From Zanthoxylum bungeanum (taxonomy: Eukaryota; Streptophyta; Magnoliopsida; Sapindales; Rutaceae): a stretch of DNA of 64,000 nt. Each line of letters begins with the position of its first letter. Within the stretch, counting starts at the first letter, position 1. The stretch is from contig SKCR01051208.1 of the NCBI GenBank assembly GCA_019454045.1, positions 1-64,000 on the forward strand, given 5' to 3'. A model generated the notes under the pieces. It made no database searches and was not told the origin of the DNA. It saw only the letters and a program-made list of their open reading frames with translations. Position numbers and translations under genes: made by a program. Below are positions 58,781 to 64,000 of this stretch, piece after piece.

Positions 58781-59487
58781 TCCCCTCCCTCTTGAAAAGG
58801 ATTCGACCTCGAATCTGTACCTGCATCAAAAGGAGTTAAGTCAGAAACATTAAATGTAGCAGACACATTGTACTTACCTTGTAAATCCAGCTTGTATGCA
58901 TTGTCGTTAATCCGTTCCAAAACTTGAAATGGACCATCCCCTCTCGGTTGTAGCTTAGATTTACGTTGTTCAGGAAATCTCTCCTTGCGCATGTGTACCC
59001 AAACCCAATCTCCAGGCTGAAATACCACACGCTTTCTTCCCTTATTAGCATGAGAAGCATATTGCTCATTCTTTCGTTGTATTTGCTCTCTTGCTTTCTC
59101 ATGTATGTGCTTCACCAAATCGGCTTTCCTTTTTCCATCTAACCCCACATGCTCATCAACAGGCAAAGGTAACAAATCCAATGGAGTTAGTGGCTGAAAA
59201 CCATAAACAATTTCAAAAGGTGAAAAAGATGTAGAAGAATGAATGCTACGATTATATGCAAACTCAATAAATGGCAAACAATCTTCCCAACTCTTCAAAT
59301 TCTTTCCAACTATAGTGCGTAATAATTGAGATAAAGTCCTATTAACTACCTCTGTTTGTCCATCAGTCTGTGGATGACATGTGGTAGAATACAAAAGTTT
59401 GGTGCCTAGTTTTAGCCCACAACACCTTCCAAAAATGGCTAAGGAACTTAACATCTCTATCTGATACAATACTCCTAGGTATACCAT
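58546..59487 (-). CDS. G1 integrase C-terminal part
   Basis: Continues the G1 pol after a frame break. The first residues are in a shifted frame; from [19 protein letters not shown] (about 59375) on it is typical gypsy integrase, including the second half of the catalytic core, with the conserved [14 protein letters not shown] region where the last catalytic Glu region lies. The [18 protein letters not shown] end domain follows. Past the PPT (58793) the frame continues into the LTR with [14 protein letters not shown] and ends at 58546. No chromodomain is obvious. Confidence 0.8.
   Translation of the reverse strand: MVYLGVLYQIEMLSSLAIFGRCCGLKLGTKLLYSTTCHPQTDGQTEVVNRTLSQLLRTIVGKNLKSWEDCLPFIEFAYNRSIHSSTSFSPFEIVYGFQPLTPLDLLPLPVDEHVGLDGKRKADLVKHIHEKAREQIQRKNEQYASHANKGRKRVVFQPGDWVWVHMRKERFPEQRKSKLQPRGDGPFQVLERINDNAYKLDLQGKYNVSATFNVSDLTPFDAGTDSRSNPFQEGGDDMIQADNKPKDALQVPEGPITRQRTKRLREAMAGLVQSFMADCNKQIEMHVGFDGKGPNHFTWPNQFRIKLSRHLKT
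58781..58793 (-). other. Polypurine tract of G1
   Basis: The plus strand TCCCCTCCCTCTT is AAGAGGGAGGGGA on the element strand, just before the 3' LTR start and inside the pol frame. Confidence 0.75.
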
Positions 59488-59496
59488 GGAGTCGCA

Positions 59497-60687
59497 CTAT
59501 GTCTCTGAAAATAAATCTGCAATGTTTGTAGCATCATCGGTTTTATGACATGCAATGAAATGAGCCATTTTACTAAACCTATCAACTACAACAAAGATTG
59601 AATCTCTACCCCTCTTTGTCCTAGGCAAACCTATCACAAAATCCATCGATATATCAACCCAAGGTTCACTAGGTACAGGCAAAGGAGTATACAAACCATG
59701 TGACATTAATTTAGATTTAGCATGCTTACATGTTAGACACTTATCACAAATACGCTCAACATCACGTTTCATTTTAGGCCAATAAAAGTGCTCATGTAAA
59801 ATAGCTAAAGTCTTAGTAATCCCAAAATGCCCCATCAAACCTCCCCCATGCGCTTCCTTCACAAGCAACTCACGCATACTACAAGCAGGAACGCACAACA
59901 TGTTCGCTTTAAATAAGAATCCGTCATGAATGTAAAACTTTCCAAAAGATGACTTTGCACAAGTAGCAAAAATCTCACCAAAATCAGAATCACACTCATA
60001 TAATTCCTTAATCAAATTAAATCCCAACATCCGTGCATGCATTGAAGTAAGTAAAACATACCTGCGAGATAATGCATCGGCCACTATGTTTTCTTTACCT
60101 TGCTTGTAGCGTATAACATATGGAAATGACTCAACGAATTCCATCCACTTTGCGTGTCGCTTATTCAGCTTACCTTGACCCTTCAAGTGTTTTAATGATT
60201 CATGGTCGGTGTGGATCACGAACTCTTTAGGCCACAAGTAGTGCTGCCATGTCTCAAGTGCTCTCACAAGCGCATATAACTCTTTGTCATACGTGGGGTA
60301 CCTCAAAGCTGCTCCATTCAGCTTCTCACTAAAATAGGCTATTGGCCGCTTTTCTTGCATGAGAACTGCTCCAATACCTAACCCTGATGCGTCGCACTCA
60401 ATCTCAAATGTCTTCTCGAAGTTGGGTAGTGCTAAAATGGGTGCACTGCATAACTTCGCTTTAAGGTCCTGGAATGCTCGCTCTTGCGCCTCGCCCCATT
60501 GAAAACCAACAGTCTTCTTTACTACCTCAGTCAATGGCGCGGCAATGCTACTGAAGTCCTTGACAAATCTCCTATAGAAGCTCGCTAACCCATGAAAGCT
60601 TCGGACTTCTGTCACTGTAGTTGGTGTAGGCCATTCCTGAATTGCCTTTACCTTCTCCACATCTACCTTGATGCCATCTGCACTCAC
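59497..60687 (-). CDS. G1 RT end, RNase H and integrase core
   Basis: The first ~75 residues are the connection part of RT ([15 protein letters not shown]). RNase H follows with E-C-D-A-S-G, D-K-E-L-Y-A, H-T-D-H-E-S-L and V-A-D-A-L-S-R, all four acidic sites kept. Then comes the integrase zinc domain ([10 protein letters not shown] and C-D-K-C-L-T-C) and the start of the catalytic core ([11 protein letters not shown]). The frame ends near 59500 by a one-base shift in a run of T; the rest is in 58546-59487. It begins by a one-base shift near 60690. Confidence 0.85.
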   Translation of the reverse strand: MSADGIKVDVEKVKAIQEWPTPTTVTEVRSFHGLASFYRRFVKDFSSIAAPLTEVVKKTVGFQWGEAQERAFQDLKAKLCSAPILALPNFEKTFEIECDASGLGIGAVLMQEKRPIAYFSEKLNGAALRYPTYDKELYALVRALETWQHYLWPKEFVIHTDHESLKHLKGQGKLNKRHAKWMEFVESFPYVIRYKQGKENIVADALSRRYVLLTSMHARMLGFNLIKELYECDSDFGEIFATCAKSSFGKFYIHDGFLFKANMLCVPACSMRELLVKEAHGGGLMGHFGITKTLAILHEHFYWPKMKRDVERICDKCLTCKHAKSKLMSHGLYTPLPVPSEPWVDISMDFVIGLPRTKRGRDSIFVVVDRFSKMAHFIACHKTDDATNIADLFSET

Positions 60688-60856
60688 AACAAGCCAAGAA
60701 AAACAATTCTATCCATGCAAAATGTGCATTTGTCAGAGTTAGCATACAATTGTTCTTTTCGTAAAACATCAAGTACATGCTTCAAATGCATCACATGCTC
60801 ATCTACTGTTTTACTGTAAACTAAGATGTCATCAAAATAAACCACAACAAATTTAC
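60688..60856 (-). pseudogene. G1 RT palm segment in an intermediate frame
   Basis: Between two frame breaks (near 60856 and 60690) the RT palm continues in a third frame and includes the catalytic Phe-Asp-Asp box at about 60829-60837 and the following L-V-Y-S. So the catalytic residues are present but cannot be read in the same frame as either neighbour. Confidence 0.7.
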
Positions 60857-61570
60857 CTAAAATGCACGCATAACATGATTCATCAATCTCATAAATGTGC
60901 TAGGTGCGTTTGAGAGACCAAATGGCATAACTAACCATTCATACAAGCCATATTTAGTCTTAAATGCAGTTTTCCACTCATCTCCCTCTCTCATGCGAAT
61001 TTGATGGTATCCACTCTTTAAGTCAATCTTACTAAAAATTTTGGAACCATGCAATTCATCCAACATGTCATCTAGTCTAGGAATGGGGTGACGATACTTT
61101 ACCGTAATATTGTTGATAGCCCGACAATCAACGCACATACGCCACGTCCCATCTTTCTTAGGAACTAGAAGTACTGGTACTGCACAAGGGCTCATGCTTT
61201 CCCTTACATACCCCTTACCCATCAATTCCCGTACTTGCCTTTGTAGCTCCTTTGTCTCCTCGGGATTGCTCCTATAAGCCGGTCTGTTAGGAATGACTGC
61301 TCCAGGTATGAAGTCTATCTGGTGCTCAATACCTCTAATGGGTGGAAGCCCACTAGGTATGTCCTCTGTGAGTACGTCACTGTAATCCTGCAAAAGAGAT
61401 GAAATAGACACAGGAAGCAAAGGGTCAGCGTTAGTAAAATAAATATGAGGCTCCTTATAGACTAACAACAGCATGAGCTTGCTAGCCTTGAACGCTTTTC
61501 TCGCTTCACCCTCACCCATGTAGAAACTCTTTTTAACTCTCCCTTTTGTTTCCCTCTCACGTTCACTCAC
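60857..61570 (-). CDS. G1 reverse transcriptase N-terminal part
   Basis: It follows protease in the same frame after an in-frame TGA at 61571-61573; I do not consider the GTG at 61570 a real start. It has [13 protein letters not shown] and [12 protein letters not shown], then the RT fingers and palm: [18 protein letters not shown], the first catalytic Asp in [14 protein letters not shown], and [12 protein letters not shown]. The frame ends at 60857, where one base is missing in a T run, just before the Phe-Asp-Asp box. Confidence 0.85.
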   Translation of the reverse strand: MSERERETKGRVKKSFYMGEGEARKAFKASKLMLLLVYKEPHIYFTNADPLLPVSISSLLQDYSDVLTEDIPSGLPPIRGIEHQIDFIPGAVIPNRPAYRSNPEETKELQRQVRELMGKGYVRESMSPCAVPVLLVPKKDGTWRMCVDCRAINNITVKYRHPIPRLDDMLDELHGSKIFSKIDLKSGYHQIRMREGDEWKTAFKTKYGLYEWLVMPFGLSNAPSTFMRLMNHVMRAF

Positions 61571-63193
61571 TCACACTCCCCTTGGGAACTCCCACGGCCT
61601 TGGCCTTATTTTTCTCACCAGATACACCACTCTCACTAGTCTCACCCAAGGTGGTGTTTCCTTCGCTCTCTCTTTGTCACGCTCAAGTTGCAACTTAACC
61701 TGATCGTCATGGACTTGTGCAGGTGTAAGTGGATATAATGTAATGGGTTTTCCCTTATGCTGGAAAGAGTACTTGTTCTTGAACCCATCATGAATAACCT
61801 TCTTATCAAACTGCCACGGCCTGCCCAAAAGAATATGTCCTGCATGCATCGGTATCACATCACATAGGACATCATCTGTGTATGGCCCAATGGTAAAGCT
61901 CAACAGTACCTGCTTTGTCACACTTATCTCCCCACAATCATTTAACCACTGCAACTTGTAAGGCTTCGGGTGTCTCAAGCAACTCAACCCCAATCGCTCA
62001 ATCAAAGCTGTGCTAGCAACATTAGTACAACTGCCCCCATCTATGATCATACTACACCCCTTGCCATTCACACGGCACCTAGTATGGAATATGTTCTCCC
62101 TCTGCTGCACACTCTCATCCTCTACAACAAGTGCACTCAAAGCACGCTTGACAACTAAGGATAAGTTATCCAGCGGGTATGCAGCTCCCTCATGGTCACT
62201 AGCATCCTCCAACTCTGGCATCTCCTCCTCAACCTCACTATCGGTAGAGTACACCTCTCCACTCTTTTTATCAATCACTAAGGTACGCCTATTGGGACAT
62301 TGTGAAGCATAGTGTCCCATGCCCAAACACTTGAAACACTTGACATCTTTAGTTCTAGCAGCTGCACCCTCAGGTTTTGGTCTAGTTTTGCTCGGTTCCG
62401 CAGCCTCTTTACCCTTGGCACTAGGTTCGGCCCTAGGCTTATTAAAGCCTCCACTGAATTCACCTCTAGGCTTGTCAAAGCCTCCATCTCGCTTCTCATT
62501 CGGAACCCATTTCCCTTTCCATGCAGAAGTAGCCTGAGTACCAAATCTGGATGTTGACTTTTTCTTGAGTTGCCTTTCTATCTTGATAGCCATGTGAAGC
62601 ATATCCTCCAAATCAACATAATGATGCAACTCCACCATGTTTGCAATCTCTCTATTCAAGCCCCTTAGAAACCGTGCCATAGTAGCTTCTGCATCCTCAA
62701 CTACATTTGCCCTGATCATGGCAAATTCCATCTCTGTGTAATAGTCCTCAACACTTTTGGTCCCCTGATACAGATGTTGTAGTTTCTGATACAACTCCCT
62801 ATAGTAATGGCTGGGTATAAATCTCTTTCTCATGAGACCCCTAAGTTCTGCCCATGTCTGAACCGGTCTCTCATAATTTCTCCTCCGAGTAGAGACAAGC
62901 TGATCCCACCAAATCATAGCATAATCGGTAAACTCAATTGCTGCCAGACTGATCTTCTTCTCGTCTGAGTAGTGATGACAGTTGAAAATCAATTCTATTT
63001 TCTTTTCCCATTCCAAATAAGCTTCAGGATCATTCTTGCCTTGGAAAGTTGGTATCTTGATCTTGATGCTACCTAGATCACCATCTATATCTCCTCGCCT
63101 ACCATATCCTCTCCGATCATAATCCCCTCTTCTGGCATCAAATGCACCTCTATCATCAAACCGTCTATCTCCTCCTATCATTCCTCCTATCAA
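61571..63193 (-). CDS. G1 gag and aspartic protease
   Basis: 540 codons. The gag domain has D-P-E-A-Y-L-E-W-E-K-K-I-E-L-I-F (about residue 57) and W-D-Q-L, Y-Y-R-E-L-Y-Q-K-L-Q-H-L-Y-Q-G. The zinc knuckle C-F-K-C-L-G-M-G-H-Y-A-S-Q-C is at about residues 289-302. The protease region has I-I-D-G-G-S-C-T-N-V-A-S in place of the usual D-[ST]-G, a change often seen in this plant gypsy group, and H-I-L-L-G-R-P-W-Q-F-D-K-K. The frame stops at TGA 61571-61573 with RT continuing in the same frame. The N-terminal end is split off by a frame break near 63180 (see 63165-63536). Confidence 0.85.
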   Translation of the reverse strand: MIGGMIGGDRRFDDRGAFDARRGDYDRRGYGRRGDIDGDLGSIKIKIPTFQGKNDPEAYLEWEKKIELIFNCHHYSDEKKISLAAIEFTDYAMIWWDQLVSTRRRNYERPVQTWAELRGLMRKRFIPSHYYRELYQKLQHLYQGTKSVEDYYTEMEFAMIRANVVEDAEATMARFLRGLNREIANMVELHHYVDLEDMLHMAIKIERQLKKKSTSRFGTQATSAWKGKWVPNEKRDGGFDKPRGEFSGGFNKPRAEPSAKGKEAAEPSKTRPKPEGAAARTKDVKCFKCLGMGHYASQCPNRRTLVIDKKSGEVYSTDSEVEEEMPELEDASDHEGAAYPLDNLSLVVKRALSALVVEDESVQQRENIFHTRCRVNGKGCSMIIDGGSCTNVASTALIERLGLSCLRHPKPYKLQWLNDCGEISVTKQVLLSFTIGPYTDDVLCDVIPMHAGHILLGRPWQFDKKVIHDGFKNKYSFQHKGKPITLYPLTPAQVHDDQVKLQLERDKERAKETPPWVRLVRVVYLVRKIRPRPWEFPRGV

Positions 63194-63536
63194 ACCTCAT
63201 ATTAGGCCTCCTATCATGCCCAGGCTGAAATCTCTCCTCCACATCATCAGAACCATCAGAATCATCAAACTCATTTTCAGCTTCCTCTTCATCTGGTGGT
63301 ACATACTGTGGTGGTACACGACGAGGTGGTACATTGAGAGGTGGTGGTACATTCTGAGGTGGTGGTACTCTGGGACCGCTACCAGTTTGAATACTCTCGA
63401 CACTCTTGGACAATCTCTCCAAAGCAGTATTCATATTCTCCATCATATCTGTAAATTTCCTATCCAAAGCCTCAAGCTTTTCATCAGTAGTTAGACCTGC
63501 CATCTCAACACTAAACAAACAGATTAGAAATAACAA
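63165..63536 (-). CDS. G1 gag N-terminus
   Basis: It contains the likely gag start, M-A-G-L-T-T-D-E-K-L-E-A-L at 63501; the upstream M at 63536 opens with a short hydrophobic run that looks like leader. A coiled-coil-like stretch L-D-R-K-F-T-D-M-M follows, then a P-P-P-x-N-V-P-P repeat, an acidic block (D-E-E-E-A-E-N-E-F-D-D-S-D) and an R-rich end. It overlaps the next frame by 29 bp at a one-base break in a GATAGGAGGA-type repeat. Confidence 0.75.
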   Translation of the reverse strand: MLFLICLFSVEMAGLTTDEKLEALDRKFTDMMENMNTALERLSKSVESIQTGSGPRVPPPQNVPPPLNVPPRRVPPQYVPPDEEEAENEFDDSDGSDDVEERFQPGHDRRPNMRFDRRNDRRR

Positions 63537-64000
63537 GAAAGTAAAACAAATATCTAAATCCTCACACTCTCACGTGTTTACACTCGAATGATATCACTCC
63601 ACTCGTGTTTGCACTCTATTGGCTTTTACCCGATATTGTGCTCACAATCACTGCCTTTTACCACTCTTGAGTTCGTCCTCAATTCAAATGTGAATCACAC
63701 TCTATCCAAGAATACAAACCAAATGTAGTCCTCAAGCCAGCATGAAACACAAAGGTCTAATAATAATATATAGGACAGGTGGAAACAAAATACGAACAGG
63801 AATAGCAACGACGAAGACTCAATCAATAATACTTAAACTAGAGTATTAGAAATAAGGAGTAAACAATTAGCACAATGGAAAAAAATAAGCATGCAAATTC
63901 ACGGTCGTATGCAATTTCGGTAGAAAATTTGGCACCGCTATAGAAATTTTGATGGAATACCCTCCACGGGCACCTAAATGATAATATGGAACAAACTAAA
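63537..64000 (-). other. G1 leader (right edge)
   Basis: 464 bp upstream of gag on the minus strand with no gene, PBS or LTR end that I can recognise. GGTGCC-like words near 63935 are in the wrong orientation for a PBS. Confidence 0.5.

Larger units (their letters stand above)
58220..64000 (-). mobile_element. G1: Ty3/gypsy element, minus strand, runs off the right edge
   Basis: 3' LTR 58220-58780, PPT 58781-58793, then integrase, RNase H, RT, protease and gag in reverse order up to the gag ATG at 63503-63536. The 5' leader continues to the window edge without a PBS or LTR in view. The coding sequence is nearly complete and well kept, but it is broken by several single-base shifts and one in-frame TGA. 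It belongs to a common plant gypsy group, probably chromovirus; the extension of the pol frame into the LTR would fit the CRM branch, but I cannot assign it. Confidence 0.85.

Overview
This is a 64 kb block of nested LTR retrotransposons from a plant nuclear genome, probably a eudicot with a large, AT-rich genome. The plant assignment rests on plant-type Ty1/copia, Tekay-like, Athila-like, TatRetand/Ogre-like and other Ty3/gypsy elements, a plant LINE remnant, and a LOG-type cytokinin gene. I found no host gene standing in its own context, no rRNA or tRNA gene and no CRISPR. Species cannot be told from the sequence. All boundaries were read by eye from TG..CA ends, primer-binding sites (PBS), polypurine tracts (PPT) and target-site duplications (TSD). 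I use private names: E = one Ty1/copia family with ~2 kb LTRs; T = Tekay-like gypsy; O1 and A2 = Athila-like derivatives; G1 = another gypsy; S = solo LTR; C1 = copia remnant.

Left half. The oldest recognisable host is O1, a minus-strand Athila-like element whose 5' LTR is at 37360-38986. Its body is split into 37117-37359, 24506-26051 and 20873-22395. It was entered by T1 (up to 20872), by solo LTR S1 (22396-24505) and by copia element E3 (26052-37116, perfect TSD GTTGG). T1 was itself entered by E1 (1-3287, internal region collapsed to 22 bp) and by E2 (4432-14901, near-identical LTRs). E3 carries solo LTR S2 (29719-31738, TSD ATTTT) and a LINE fragment (about 33089-33862).

Right half. After an unassigned gap come a decayed copia pol (C1, 39475-41880), two opposed Tekay-type LTR pieces (T3 and T2, 41915-44136), and copia E4 (from 44137). 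E4 is entered by solo LTR S3 (48343-50366, TSD CTAGC) and by A2 (50592-58219 and beyond). The A2 3' LTR is entered by G1, a minus-strand gypsy running from 58220 past the right edge.

The most interesting part is A2. Its 5' half is a TatRetand/Ogre-like gag and its 3' half is Athila-like. RT, RNase H and the integrase core are deleted. In the slot between integrase and PPT, where Athila elements usually carry an env-like gene, it has two accessory reading frames. The first is an open 182-codon frame with a basic-plus-cysteine module reminiscent of RNA-virus nucleic-acid-binding proteins. The second is an intronless, full-length but once-frameshifted LOG (cytokinin-activating) gene. O1 uses the same slot, behind a matching splice-acceptor-like tract, for a different accessory frame of the plant 'transposon protein' (PF20167-like) type. 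The window may therefore show a retroelement lineage with an exchangeable accessory-gene cassette.
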